From contig CAMUML010000001.1 of NCBI GenBank assembly GCA_947089855.1, positions 124,001 to 188,000 on the forward strand: DNA of 64,000 nucleotides. Reading direction: 5' to 3'. Both the position numbers and the translations under genes were made by a program. Of the stretch, positions 8,936-17,782 are shown one piece after another; position 1 is the first letter of the stretch, and each line of letters opens with the position of its first letter. Below the pieces are notes generated by a model. The model saw only the letters and a program-made list of their open reading frames with translations. It ran no database searches and was not told the DNA's origin. The DNA comes from an uncultured Eubacterium sp. (GTDB taxonomy: Bacteria; Bacillota; Clostridia; Lachnospirales; Lachnospiraceae).

Positions 8936-10203
8936 TAATCCACCCGCTCCTTGTGATAGTCTACGGCCCTTTTTTCCCTTGAAATACCGCCGCTTATATG
9001 GTCCATATTATCCTGGTTTAAAAACGAAGCGCGCATGATGGCATCCGCACCAAACCGTTTGCGGATACGGTCGACGGCCTGGTCCAGTTTTTCCAGTTTT
9101 TCATAGTCGGTATGGTCAAACAGGGTAAGCTGGCGGGCAGCATCGTCTTTGGATACGCGGGTAGTATGCAGGCCCATATGCCGGATCGGCGTGCCATCCC
9201 AAAGTTCGTCAAAAAGCTTGCACGCGGCGGTATAGATTTCTTTTGTAATATTAGTAGCTGCCTCCAATACACACTGGTGCGATGCATCTGTAAAATCATT
9301 AAAACGGATGCTTACGGATAGTACTTCAATCCGTACATGCTCCCTGCGCAGCCGTTGGCCGACACTTTCTGCTAAAGACAGCAATACCTTCTTTGCCGTT
9401 GGTGCGTCCTCTACATCAAATGCGATAGTAGTAGAGTTCCCGTAACATTTATTATCCTCAGGTTCCGGTTCCACACCAGAAGCATCCCTGCCGTTTGCAA
9501 AGTTCCAGATGACTTCGCCATGCTTTTTTAAATGTGCTTTTAGCATATCCACATCTGCATGGGCAAGGTCGCCGATCGTCTGGATACCAAGGGAATGAAG
9601 CTTTTTTTCCGATGCACTGCCGACAAAAAATAAATCCCGGACCGGCAGCGGCCACATTTTTTCCGCAATTTCATTGGAGAATAAAGTATGCACAAGGTTC
9701 GGTTTTTCAAAATCACTCGCCATTTTAGCGAGCAGTTTTTTATCGGATACCCCAACGTTTACCGTAAAACCCAATGTGTGGTAAATTTGATCCTTGATTG
9801 TATGTGCCGCGACTACAGGCTTTCCAAATAGGCTTTGCGTACCCGACATATCGATAAACGCTTCATCAATACTGTATTGTTCCACTTTATCTGAATAGTT
9901 TTTTAGTATATCCATAAAAGCGCGGGAATTTTTTTCATAAAGCTCATAATTGGGCGGTACCAGCCGAAGCTCCGGGCATTTTCGCAACGCGTCCACTACC
10001 GGTTCCCCGGTTTTGACCTTAAATTTTTTTGCAGGGATGGATTTAGCCAGGATAATGCCGTGCCGCTTAGAAATATCGCCCCCAACTGCAGAAGGGACCG
10101 TGCGCAGGTCAAGCGTCCCGCCCAAATGCCGTATCCGGTATACGGCTTCCCAGGATAAGAATGCACTGTTTACATCAATATGAAAAATAACAGTTCTGCT
10201 CAT
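8935..10203 (-). CDS. dinB: Y-family DNA polymerase (DinB/UmuC type)
   Basis: A 422-residue translesion polymerase. It shows the N-terminal metal site FHIDVNSAFLSWEA, the palm motif QYSIDEAFIDMSG with the catalytic Asp-Glu, the HhH thumb (LHSLGIQTIGDLAHADVDML) and a little-finger domain. It lacks the ordinary beta-clamp pentapeptide at the extreme C-terminus, although QLTLF at about 365 would serve as one. ATG 10203 follows AGAAAGGATTGGT and is preferred to an ATG 21 nt upstream. No LexA box is visible immediately upstream. Confidence 0.92.
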   Translation of the reverse strand: MSRTVIFHIDVNSAFLSWEAVYRIRHLGGTLDLRTVPSAVGGDISKRHGIILAKSIPAKKFKVKTGEPVVDALRKCPELRLVPPNYELYEKNSRAFMDILKNYSDKVEQYSIDEAFIDMSGTQSLFGKPVVAAHTIKDQIYHTLGFTVNVGVSDKKLLAKMASDFEKPNLVHTLFSNEIAEKMWPLPVRDLFFVGSASEKKLHSLGIQTIGDLAHADVDMLKAHLKKHGEVIWNFANGRDASGVEPEPEDNKCYGNSTTIAFDVEDAPTAKKVLLSLAESVGQRLRREHVRIEVLSVSIRFNDFTDASHQCVLEAATNITKEIYTAACKLFDELWDGTPIRHMGLHTTRVSKDDAARQLTLFDHTDYEKLEKLDQAVDRIRKRFGADAIMRASFLNQDNMDHISGGISREKRAVDYHKERVD

Positions 10204-10431
10204 ACCAATCCTTTCTAATTTCATAAATAGTTGAAACAGTTCTAATGGACAAAACAGCTACCTTAATATTATCACCAGAATACAAAGAATGCATTCTTTT
10301 TGCGGCCAAAAATCCTATTCATTACAAAAAAACGTCTATTGGGTGCATTCCAGGGAAAATCCTGCCTTTTATTCCGATATAGTAATAGGCAGGAAAGTAA
10401 AAGCTAATAAAAGATACGAGGAGGTTCCAAT

Positions 10432-11112
10432 ATGATGCGGATTACAACAACGATGTTAAACGAAACAGCGAAAAGGACAGGCATACCGGTAAACCAGCCC
10501 AATTTGCTGGGGTATCTTAATAAGACACAAAATTCCGGCAATACACTGTTAGATTCCTTATACCAGAGCCAAAAGGCGTCCAGAGCCTTGCCGTCAGATA
10601 GCAGGAAACTGCAAAAGGCAGCTGACCAGCTTTGGGAAGCGGCAGATAAGCTTACTGGTACCGGAGAACACTCGCTATTTGCAGAAGCAAAAGCCAGCGG
10701 GGAGAAAGATAAATTATATAACGGCGTGAAAAATTTTGTAGACAGTTATAATGCCACACTTTCCGAAACAGAAAAAAATGCCAGCCCATTGCAAATGTAT
10801 TATGGCCAAATGTTGCAGGAAGCAGCAGGCGCGGACAGCAAGGCACTTGAAAACCTGGGCATTACCGTTGGCAAAGACGGAAAAATGTCCATAGACAGTG
10901 GAAAATTCAACAGTGCCAGCATTGAAGAAATAGAAAAAACCTTTGGGGAAACCGGGACATTGACTCAAAAGGTATCTTTTGTAGCGGGCAGGATTTCCGA
11001 TTATGCACAGGCAAATACGCAGAGTACTTATAGCCAGTATAACAGCTATGGAAATATGGACTTTGGCGGCCTGTATGCACAGCTGATGAGCAAGTTCCAT
11101 CTTTATGGGTAA
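10432..11112 (+). CDS. Orphan protein with a flagellar cap (FliD)-like C-terminal motif
   Basis: 226 residues with no signal peptide, beginning after an ideal AGGAGG. The segment LENLGITVGKDGKMSIDSGKF resembles the FliD C-terminal signature (a short 'GI...DGKLSLD..K' block), followed by a helical tail. There are no flagellar genes nearby. A CCGATAT upstream (about 10374) resembles a sigma-D -10 box, which would fit motility regulation. The FliD link is suggestive only; the overall size is far below that of FliD. In the empty chromosome this gene would converge with the rlmI-like gene across the attB site. Confidence 0.55.
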   Translation: MMRITTTMLNETAKRTGIPVNQPNLLGYLNKTQNSGNTLLDSLYQSQKASRALPSDSRKLQKAADQLWEAADKLTGTGEHSLFAEAKASGEKDKLYNGVKNFVDSYNATLSETEKNASPLQMYYGQMLQEAAGADSKALENLGITVGKDGKMSIDSGKFNSASIEEIEKTFGETGTLTQKVSFVAGRISDYAQANTQSTYSQYNSYGNMDFGGLYAQLMSKFHLYG

Positions 11113-11181
11113 ATCCTAAAACAAAAGATTGCTATTTTCTGGAACGGGGTATAGCATTCCGTCCACAGATATGTGGTAATT

Positions 11182-11217
11182 GAACTGGACAGTGGCTGTT
11201 TTCCAGCCACCCAGTTC
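11182..11217. terminator. Perfect hairpin between convergent genes
   Basis: GAACTGG-ACA-GTGGCTG pairs with CAGCCAC-CCAGTTC. It lies just outside attL, downstream of the FliD-like gene and, in the uninterrupted chromosome, downstream of the rRNA methyltransferase. It is probably a shared transcription end, although T tracts are weak. Confidence 0.55.
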
Positions 11218-11241
11218 AAAACGGGTAGCGGGCAATGGCTG

Positions 11242-11289
11242 CATTTCACAGCATTATTTGTCCACGCACACCTGAAAAATATAAAACTT
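11242..11289. other. attL: attL: 48-bp core of the element's attachment site
   Basis: This is a perfect 48-bp direct repeat of 44832-44879. It contains the last eleven codons and stop of the rRNA methyltransferase (read on the minus strand), so integration leaves the gene intact at the far side. The integrase gene begins only about 70 bp away, as expected for a site-specific element. Confidence 0.93.
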
Positions 11290-11349
11290 AAAGCACTTCA
11301 CTCAGAATTCCTTTATTTTCAAGGCATTTGAACACCTAAAACCTATATT

Positions 11350-11370
11350 TACGCCAAATTTACGCCATTT
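11350..11370 (+). repeat. Arm-type integrase sites, left end
   Basis: Two adjacent copies of TACGCCAWWT (11350-11360 and 11361-11370). A further copy at 13627-13637 and three at the right end (44729, 44741, 44762) share the motif and orientation. Clusters like this at both ends of an element are typical of the arm sites bound by the N-terminal domain of Tn916/lambda-type integrases. Confidence 0.65.
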
Positions 11371-12502
11371 CATTAAATGCACCCAATTCTTCCCTTATTG
11401 TGTCATCTAGCACATGGCAATATAAATCCATCGTCATCTGTAAAGAATTATGTCCTAATAATTTTTGCAGTGTTTTCGGCTTCATACCATTTGCTATACA
11501 GCTTGTAGCAAATGTATGCCTCAGGCAATGCGGTGTGAAATGTTCAAAATTTAATCCTGGATTTTCATTATTGATTTTTTTCACAAGATAATTTATTGAG
11601 TCTTTCATATTTGCAGCATGAAGCGGATGATTTGTCTTGCTTGTAAAAACCAAATCTTCAAAACCCGCTTTCGGTTCATGATGTATTTTTACATTTTCCC
11701 GCCATGCCTTTTGTTCTAATAAAGTATCTTTAACCAGCTTTGTCATTGGTATATTTCGTTTGCCAGCTTTACTTTTAGGTGGATGAAATTCAAATATTGC
11801 ATTACCATTGTTAGGAATATAACACAATGTTTTAGTTACATATATCATGCCATTTTCAAAATCAATACAATCCCATGTCAAGCCAATAATTTCGCCTATC
11901 CTCATTCCTGTATTTAATGCCACTACAAAAAAAGGATATAAGCGACCTTTTCTTGAATAGCTGTACAACATTTCAACTTCATCGGATGTTAAAACGTGTT
12001 TTTCCTCACGAGCTTCATTGTCAATATGTGTATTAATTGACAATGCCATATTCTTAATAATCAAATCTGATTCCATTGCCCGGTTAAGCATATCTACAAG
12101 AATTGCTTTACAATCCTCTCTTGAGGCATCACTTTTTAGATCATTTATTACTTTTTGGATTATGACCAAATTAAGGTTTGAGAGCTTTCTCCAACCTAAA
12201 TCTTTTTGTAAACGGTTATATTGAATACGATATGTTCTTTTGGTTGTATCTCTGCAATTCTTTTTACATGTATTAATCCATTCTTCAAACCATTCATCCA
12301 ATGTAATATTTGTATCGACTATATTAATTTGCTTTTCATCCTCATACTGCTTTTCCCTCAGCTTCTTTTTAATCTCATTGTATGTCTTAGCATATATAGA
12401 TTGTCTTTTTCCAAATCTATCAGTAAAGCGGGCGTGATATGTACCATCTTTACGTTGGCAAATTCCACTGCCAAGCTCTTTTCCTTTTAATGATTTACCC
12501 AT
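11360..12502 (-). CDS. int: Tyrosine recombinase, integrase of the element
   Basis: 380 residues. An N-terminal AP2-like arm-binding domain (GICQRKDGTYHARFTDRFGKR), a SAM-like core-binding domain and a C-terminal catalytic domain carry all expected residues: Arg in NTGMRIGEIIGL, Lys in KAGKRNIPM, HCLRHTF, the His in LLGHNSLQMT and Tyr in MDLYCHV. The enzyme should catalyse integration and excision at the 48-bp core. ATG 12502, after AAAGGAATAGGGAAA, is favoured over an ATG 72 nt upstream. Its position immediately inside attL matches its job. Confidence 0.95.
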   Translation of the reverse strand: MGKSLKGKELGSGICQRKDGTYHARFTDRFGKRQSIYAKTYNEIKKKLREKQYEDEKQINIVDTNITLDEWFEEWINTCKKNCRDTTKRTYRIQYNRLQKDLGWRKLSNLNLVIIQKVINDLKSDASREDCKAILVDMLNRAMESDLIIKNMALSINTHIDNEAREEKHVLTSDEVEMLYSYSRKGRLYPFFVVALNTGMRIGEIIGLTWDCIDFENGMIYVTKTLCYIPNNGNAIFEFHPPKSKAGKRNIPMTKLVKDTLLEQKAWRENVKIHHEPKAGFEDLVFTSKTNHPLHAANMKDSINYLVKKINNENPGLNFEHFTPHCLRHTFATSCIANGMKPKTLQKLLGHNSLQMTMDLYCHVLDDTIREELGAFNEMA

Positions 12503-12635
12503 TTTCCCTATTCCTTTCTGGCATATGTGTAAATCAAAAGGATAAGCATAAATACACTTGCTACAGTATACCATGAAAACTTATCTCTTTCAATTTATAA
12601 TGCCTATCTATCTGAATTTTTATCATATTTTATTG

Positions 12636-12824
12636 CTATATAGACCGCCTATTTATCCATTCATCAAGTTTTCTTTTATTAGCATACCAGCGGTTTCCAA
12701 TCTGCACTCCAAATCCATTACGTCCTCTTAGTAATTCCCTTGCTTTAGTCTGTCCTATTCCCAAATAATCACAAAATTCTTTAATGTTTAATAATGCTTT
12801 ATCAACTAATACTTTTTCTGTCAT
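12636..12824 (-). CDS. xis: Excisionase-like / helix-turn-helix DNA-binding protein
   Basis: A 62-residue MerR-like winged HTH of the excisionase type: LNIKEFCDYLGIGQTKAREL, then GNRWYANKRKLDEWI. Located just upstream of int and on the same strand, it most likely bends DNA near the att arms to direct excision. An ATG 15 nt upstream (12839) overlaps the Shine-Dalgarno sequence and is less likely to be used. Confidence 0.8.
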   Translation of the reverse strand: MTEKVLVDKALLNIKEFCDYLGIGQTKARELLRGRNGFGVQIGNRWYANKRKLDEWINRRSI

Positions 12825-12839
12825 ACTTATAAAAATCAT

Positions 12840-13708
12840 CCTTTCTTCCTTATGGTTTATTAAAATGTTCTTTCACTTACTTTTTCTCTTTTTTCCGTAC
12901 AGATATGTCTTTCTTCCTACACTTAAATCTCAATGCTATATTTTTCATGTACATAATTTGATATAGTTTCCTTATTTGCATGGGTATTCATGAATTTTTC
13001 ATATCAGATGTTTTCATTTCAAAATTTTCTATTCATATTTTCTATTCCATATTTGCATTACCTTTTCTAATTGCATGACTTTTCACTCCCTCGTTCTCAA
13101 TTTGCCTTACACTTATTCTTTTCTCTTTTTAAGTTTGGAATGATTTTATTTTTATTTGAAAGATAGAAATTAGATAAGCCTCCGAAAATTTTTTATGGGT
13201 AAAAAAATTGACAACAGATGCCACCCATCTGATAGAAAGGGGGTAAACACTATCCTCCCACGATACAACACCCCACTATCCCCATATGCCCTAGAACGCT
13301 CTAAAATCGATTTTAAGCCATCCTATTTACTTAGCCGAACTATTCCAGCCTAACATTGAAATGCCCTTAAATCGGCTCCTAGCGCGTTATAGAGCCAAGC
13401 ATCATACCATCAAAAACGCCATGCTATAAGCACACACACATTCTGAATGTACTTCCGGGCAACCTATGCCCCATCACACATCACACCCTAGAACACTCTC
13501 ATAACGTCCTATAACGCCCATGTAAGCGGATATAGACACAATAAAAAGCCCTGCAAGGATTATTCCCCGCAAGGCCCTTTATTCTATCCATATTTATGTT
13601 CTATCTGATTCATACTATCACCATATTACGCCATTTTCAGTACCATACCATGCCTATATGAATGATATACCAGATACATAGCAGCGCAAACCTAACCGTG
13701 ATGGATAC
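12840..13708. other. Gene-free interval upstream of xis
   Basis: About 870 bp without a believable gene. The first half is pyrimidine-rich on the plus strand. The second half (13285-13520) has loosely repeated CCTAGAACNCTC / CCTATAACG words and one TACGCCATTTT arm-like site (13627), so it may bind Xis/Int or hold an origin; nothing decisive is visible. A minus-strand hairpin with a T run lies at 13546-13586. Confidence 0.5.
13546..13586 (-). terminator. Terminator of the small-gene cluster
   Basis: On the minus strand GCCTTGCGGGG pairs with CCTTGCAGGGC (three G-U pairs), followed by TTTTTATT, 120 nt after the 63-codon gene. Confidence 0.6.
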
Positions 13709-13900
13709 TTACACAAGGCTCCAATCAATGATCTGGTAAACCTTTTTGATGAACCCCAACGCAAACGGATAGGATCGTCCTACCTCTTCCAGACACCCCT
13801 TTTTAAATTCCAGATACTGATCCGGTGTCATTTTCTGGATTTCCAGTGCCATTTCTGTCATTTGTGGAATACATTCGATTAATAATTCCCTTTCTGTCAT
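13709..13900 (-). CDS. Small hypothetical protein
   Basis: 63 residues, acidic and helical (MTERELLIECIPQMTEMALE). No family is recognised. It is the last member of a minus-strand cluster of four small genes that are typical cargo beside int/xis in Lachnospiraceae mobile elements. Confidence 0.6.
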   Translation of the reverse strand: MTERELLIECIPQMTEMALEIQKMTPDQYLEFKKGCLEEVGRSYPFALGFIKKVYQIIDWSLV

Positions 13901-13932
13901 AGTTTCTTATCCTCCATCCTTAAATATATTTG

Positions 13933-14166
13933 TTAGGCCAGTCCGAACATACATGCCGCTTTGTAAAATGGGTTCCGGCCAAGCTTCCGTTTCCGGTCTG
14001 CTTCCCTCCGCCCCTTCCTTTTCAAACGCTCCATAGCTGCAATTTGGGCGTCAATTTCCATGTATTCCACCATTTGGATGGGTGACAATGCAGCATATGG
14101 GGTTTTCAATGAGGGGTCAATAACCTGTGTGCCGTCTGGACACGCAATAATTTTGAAATTAAACAT
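13933..14166 (-). CDS. Small conserved mobile-element protein
   Basis: 77 residues. An N-terminal FNFKIIACPDGTQVIDPSLK, a middle helix PIQMVEYMEIDAQIAAMERL and a very basic tail (RKGRREADRKRKLGR). The pattern recurs in mobile elements of this bacterial group, but its function is unknown. ATG 14166 is preceded by AAGGTGGAAATT, so the upstream in-frame start is rejected. Confidence 0.65.
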   Translation of the reverse strand: MFNFKIIACPDGTQVIDPSLKTPYAALSPIQMVEYMEIDAQIAAMERLKRKGRREADRKRKLGRNPFYKAACMFGLA

Positions 14167-14233
14167 AATTTCCACCTTTTTATTGTCGACTAATAAACGG
14201 TATTTATAATTAATATTTACAACAGCTATTTGG

Positions 14234-14533
14234 TCATACATCTAACAGTTGCAACAAAATGCTTGCCCCAACCCTCATACCTATCTCAAAATACTTATGG
14301 TTCGCTGCGCCTATACTGTCTAAAAGGCCATCTGTGTAGTTATCAATAAAACACGTAACATCTTTATGGTTTTGACGCAAAGCTATCCTGGTATAATCCT
14401 GTAATTTCCCCATAATATCTTTTTCGCATTCCATCATAAACGGCGGCATATGTTCGTCCGTATTACAAAGAATGTTTTTTATTATAGTATCCAGATTAAT
14501 TATTCTCTGAAATTCCATGTTGTTAATGTTCAT
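14234..14533 (-). CDS. DUF6809-like hypothetical protein
   Basis: 99 helical residues ending FEIGMRVGASILLQLLDV, the F..G.r.G..l...l pattern of DUF6809-type proteins common in mobile elements of Lachnospiraceae. The function is unknown. The family assignment is by eye only. Confidence 0.6.
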   Translation of the reverse strand: MNINNMEFQRIINLDTIIKNILCNTDEHMPPFMMECEKDIMGKLQDYTRIALRQNHKDVTCFIDNYTDGLLDSIGAANHKYFEIGMRVGASILLQLLDV

Positions 14534-14557
14534 AACTTACCTCGCTTTCTTCCTAAA

Positions 14558-14604
14558 AATAAAAAAAGTGTAAAGCCCTTGATAACTCAATAAGACTTTA
14601 CACC
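14558..14604 (-). terminator. Intrinsic terminator
   Basis: On the minus strand GTGTAAAG ... CTTTACAC is followed by TTTTTTTATTTTT. It lies just after the 52-codon gene. Confidence 0.8.
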
Positions 14605-14630
14605 CTTGACTGTAGTAACTATTATTTGGT

Positions 14631-14789
14631 TTAGCTGTCTTCTTTTATAAGTTGAATTGTCGACTCATATTCTTTCATGGCAGCTTCTTGCTCTTCTTTT
14701 GGTAACTTATCAATTAGTTTTCTCACAAGATCAAGCAATCTTATGAATGCCTGAAATTGTTTATTAGTCATTCCCATATCTTGTACCAT
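14631..14789 (-). CDS. Small helical hypothetical protein
   Basis: 52 residues (or 48 if the second ATG is used), MTNKQFQAFIRLL then a charged helix ending IQLIKEDS. AAAGG lies directly before the first ATG, so the second ATG at 14777 is also plausible. This looks like the short 'TNKQF' proteins frequent in clostridial plasmids and ICEs. A palindromic GTACA operator region lies upstream. Confidence 0.6.
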   Translation of the reverse strand: MVQDMGMTNKQFQAFIRLLDLVRKLIDKLPKEEQEAAMKEYESTIQLIKEDS

Positions 14790-14924
14790 CCTTTCACCGC
14801 CTTTATGATTGATATAATAAATATAGCGGATTTTTGTAAAGATGTAAAGTCTTATTCAGTTATCAAGGTACTTTAGAATAAAATATGTCTTGTATTGATT
14901 TCCATATCTTTATCTTATAGCTAT

Positions 14925-15010
14925 ACTGTACATTATTTTGTACATATATTCAATACGCAATATGTACAAATTATTATTCATATTTTTATATATTATGTAC
15001 AAATAAATGT
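14925..15010. promoter_or_regulatory. Palindromic GTACA operators
   Basis: Inverted and direct copies of TTGTACATAT / ATATGTACAA occur three to four times between the divergent small gene and the HTH gene. They are probable binding sites for the HTH protein encoded at 15074. Confidence 0.5.
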
Positions 15011-15022
15011 TCATATTATAAC

Positions 15023-15051
15023 TTGACATCGCTTTCCAAAAATTCTACAAT
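15023..15051 (+). promoter_or_regulatory. Promoter of the first small HTH gene
   Basis: TTGACA at 15023-15028 and TACAAT at 15046-15051 are spaced by 17 nt. Confidence 0.7.
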
Positions 15052-15073
15052 AAAAGAAACGGAGGTAATAAGT

Positions 15074-15301
15074 ATGCCATTTATTTATAATAAGCTCTTT
15101 GCAAAATTAAAAGAAAAAGGTATATCTACTTATCAATTACGACAAAACGGTCTTTCGCCTACTATCATTAATAAATTAGTTCATGGTCAAAACGTGAACA
15201 CATCTACCTTAGAATATTTCTGTAAACTTCTTAGTTGTGATATTTGTGACATCATGGAATATGTACCAGATGATGAACCAAATGAACCAAAATCTGAATA
15301 G
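15074..15301 (+). CDS. Small XRE/Cro-like regulator, paralogue A
   Basis: 75 residues. The HTH core is KLKEKGISTYQLRQNGLSPT...INKLVHGQNVNTSTLEYFCKLL followed by CDICDIMEYVPDDEPNEPKSE. It belongs to the short YozG/Cro-like regulators. ATG 15074 follows GGAGGTAATAAGT. It shares its last eight residues, and the DNA encoding them, with the gene at 15764, pointing to duplication. Confidence 0.85.
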   Translation: MPFIYNKLFAKLKEKGISTYQLRQNGLSPTIINKLVHGQNVNTSTLEYFCKLLSCDICDIMEYVPDDEPNEPKSE

Positions 15302-15309
15302 AATGGTCA

Positions 15310-15346
15310 AAAGCCTTATATCTTTATGATATAAGGCTTTCATTTT
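15310..15346. terminator. Bidirectional terminator
   Basis: AAAGCCTTATAT ... ATATAAGGCTTT with a T-rich flank on the plus side. It serves the HTH gene and possibly the convergent 37-codon gene. Confidence 0.7.
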
Positions 15347-15437
15347 ATATAATAGTATGCTATAATAACTGTTAAATAGGTTAGGTGATTTTTACTACGG
15401 GGACTTACAAGCGTTATGCTATGCCCCGTTTTGGTGA

Positions 15438-15551
15438 TTAACTGCTATCAGTCACATACTCTATGTACTCAGATTCGGTTGCAAACAAGATATACTTGTT
15501 TAGCTCTGGTACATATCCCATGTAACCGTAGGCTGTATAATAGCCTTTCAT
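15438..15551 (-). CDS. 37-residue tyrosine-rich small protein
   Basis: MKGYYTAYGYMGYVPELNKY... ending EYIEYVTDSS. A GGGGGTGAT ribosome site stands 4 nt before the ATG. The composition (eight Tyr in 37) and the 'KGYYTAYGYMGYV' start recall short conserved proteins of clostridial mobile elements. No function is known. Confidence 0.65.
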   Translation of the reverse strand: MKGYYTAYGYMGYVPELNKYILFATESEYIEYVTDSS

Positions 15552-15763
15552 GGTATCACCCCCTATTCAGTTATTTAAGATAAGCAAGGGAAAAGTTTGC
15601 TAGGCTGTTGCCCTTGCTTTATCTTATGCATTTATTATACATCTATATTCGATGTATGTCTATTGACATAATACACAAACTATACATCAAATTTTAGTAC
15701 ATATTGTACATTTATTTTTGATGTATGTTTATGATATTATATATCTGAAAGGACGGTGATATT

Positions 15764-15994
15764 GTGATAAAATATAAAAAAGACATCATACTAGCACTAA
15801 AAAACATAGGATATAGCACCTATAAAATAAGAAAAGAAAAAATTTTCACAGAAGGGCAACTTCAACAAATTAGAGATAATAAGTTACTGACACAAGAAGC
15901 ATTAAACAAAGTATGCGCTTTATTAAATGTCCAACCTGGCGATATACTTGAGTTTATCCCAGACGGTGAACCAAATGAACCAAAATCTGAATAG
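15764..15994 (+). CDS. Small XRE/Cro-like regulator, paralogue B
   Basis: 76 residues starting at GTG, preceded by GGACGGTGAT. The fold is that of paralogue A (ALKNIGYSTYKIRKEKIFTE, LNKVCALLNVQPGDILEFIP), but only the tail EPNEPKSE is identical. Its own upstream region (15640-15735) carries repeated GATGTATG / CATACATC words, a different operator from that of paralogue A, so the two should regulate separately. Confidence 0.83.
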   Translation: MIKYKKDIILALKNIGYSTYKIRKEKIFTEGQLQQIRDNKLLTQEALNKVCALLNVQPGDILEFIPDGEPNEPKSE

Positions 15995-16029
15995 AACCAC
16001 CACATCATAGCGTCACCACAAATAAGCCT

Positions 16030-16058
16030 AAGTCAATCAAACGACTTTAGGCTTTTAT
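16030..16058 (+). terminator. Terminator of HTH paralogue B
   Basis: AAGCCTAAGTC ... GACTTTAGGCTT is followed by TTATTTT. Confidence 0.8.
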
Positions 16059-16129
16059 TTTGCTCTGGATATTCTACAGATCAATTCCCCATCACCTGTA
16101 ATTTTAAAACCCCCAAACATCCAAAATAG

Positions 16130-16213
16130 AAATATGTATCCAGTTTTTTATGAGATAATCAGCCATATATGCACCAAAACAGCCCGGTATTCTGTAATTC
16201 TGGATACATATTT
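16130..16213. repeat. Perfect 14-bp inverted repeat before the second recombinase
   Basis: AAATATGTATCCAG (16130-16143) and its exact complement CTGGATACATATTT (16200-16213) enclose 56 nt. They lie about 90 bp before a tyrosine recombinase gene, so they are a candidate recombination or inversion site. A long hairpin in RNA is the alternative reading. Confidence 0.55.
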
Positions 16214-16301
16214 ATGGATTTGTATCTTGTTTTACGTTTAAAAATATGTTATAATTTCATTATCAGATAATCAGAACACCAATAGAAAGGCGGTATCCAT
16301 T

Positions 16302-17174
16302 ATGTACGGATCATTAGAATTATTTAAGGAATCACTTGCACGGGAAGGCAAAAGCCAGAATACCATCAATACATATACGAGAAATATTACCCTGTTCTTA
16401 AACTGGCTTGAATGCGTTACCAAAGAGCCGTTCAATAATAAAATTACACAAATGGATACACAAGCCTACTGCAAATATCTTTCAGATGAAAAGAAAATGT
16501 CACTGAATACCATCAACAGCAAATTAACTTCTATTAAAAAGTTCTCCGACTTCTTATCTGATAATGGATATATGCCGTATATAAAAGTTATACAGAAAAA
16601 GGGCAAAACTGACCCGCATGTTGAAGTACTGGAAAAGAACGAATTATACAAATTTTTGCGTGATACTATATCATCTGAAAATAAACTCCACATTGCAATA
16701 GTCCAGCTTATTTTAAATACTGGTATCCGTGAATCAGAATTATGCAGCCTAGAAATGGATGATATTAGTATTTCAGACCGTAAAGGAACTATTGTCATCC
16801 GTTCAGGTAAAGGGGATAAATATAGGGAACTTCCATTGAATAAAGACGCCCGAAATGCACTTGCTGATTATATCCAGAATGGAAGGCCGGATACAGACAC
16901 AAACAAAGTATTTATAGGCCAGCGCGGGGCATTCAATAGAAATGCTATATATAAAATCATTAATAAAATCGGCCAGAAATCACTTGGAAAGAATGTATAC
17001 CCCCACATGCTCCGGCATCAGTGCTTTACTGCAATGGCTAAGAATCCAGACGTTGACTTGAAAACCATATCTGAACTTGCCGGACATAGCAGCGTGGAAC
17101 TGACTGCAAAATACTACATCCACTCTTCTAAAGAAGAAAAAATAAATGCAGTTGAAAATCTGTCATTCTTCTAA
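16302..17174 (+). CDS. Second tyrosine recombinase (XerC/D-like)
   Basis: 290 residues without an arm-binding domain: a SAM-like core-binding domain (about 1-95), then the catalytic domain with Arg in NTGIRESELCSLE, Lys in SGKGDKYRELP, HMLRHQCF, the His in ELAGHSSVEL and Tyr in KYYIHSS. It is therefore apparently active. Its promoter is TTGTTT-17-TATAAT ending at about 16256. It is transcribed away from int, so it is not the integration enzyme; resolution of dimers, or inversion at the nearby inverted repeat, is more likely. Confidence 0.9.
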   Translation: MYGSLELFKESLAREGKSQNTINTYTRNITLFLNWLECVTKEPFNNKITQMDTQAYCKYLSDEKKMSLNTINSKLTSIKKFSDFLSDNGYMPYIKVIQKKGKTDPHVEVLEKNELYKFLRDTISSENKLHIAIVQLILNTGIRESELCSLEMDDISISDRKGTIVIRSGKGDKYRELPLNKDARNALADYIQNGRPDTDTNKVFIGQRGAFNRNAIYKIINKIGQKSLGKNVYPHMLRHQCFTAMAKNPDVDLKTISELAGHSSVELTAKYYIHSSKEEKINAVENLSFF

Positions 17175-17206
17175 AACTGATCTGATTTTGGTTCTGAATA
17201 ATTAAG

Positions 17207-17237
17207 ACACTCACTTGATTGTGGGTGTCTTTTTTTC
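17207..17237 (+). terminator. Terminator of the second recombinase
   Basis: GACACTCAC ... GTGGGTGTC is followed by TTTTTTT. Confidence 0.85.
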
Positions 17238-17782
17238 GTGTGTATGTTGTATTTGTAGGTGTTGACGCTCTGGTAATTCTTTCGTGCTATTCGTTTTCAG
17301 GTGTTATATAGTGTATGCTTCATAAGATAGTTTTGGTTTTCGGTGTAGTTGCAAAATGTCTTGAAAAGAAATTGTCTGAATTATTTGAATTTTCAGAAAA
17401 TTCTCATTAATTATTATATTGAATGAGAATTTTTTTCATCATTGTTGTAAAAATATTTTGTGAAAATATAATAAATTTTCTGACAATTCAATCATTGTAT
17501 TTAATTCAAACTACACACTTATAAACTTTCTATACTAAACATTATTAATACATACTAATATAGTAAGAAAACAAACTATTATATGATTTAATTTTTTATA
17601 TACTATATCACATTACATAAAATTATCTTACTTTGTCAATACATTTTAACTTGAATATGCCAGTATATAGCCTAAAAATTCTGTCGAAAATTAACGATAA
17701 ACACTTGTACAAAATTGTTGATTTTTTAGTATTTATCTGATATTATGTTTGCAATTTTATTACAGAAAGGAATGAAAACTAA
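17238..17782. other. AT-rich gene-free interval with one terminator
   Basis: About 545 bp. A strong plus-strand terminator (ATTCTCATT ... AATGAGAAT, T7) stands at 17399-17438 with no gene before it, so an untranslated RNA from about 17260-17440 is possible. A promoter TTGATT-17-TATTAT ending near 17747 serves the next gene. Nothing else is visible. Confidence 0.45.
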
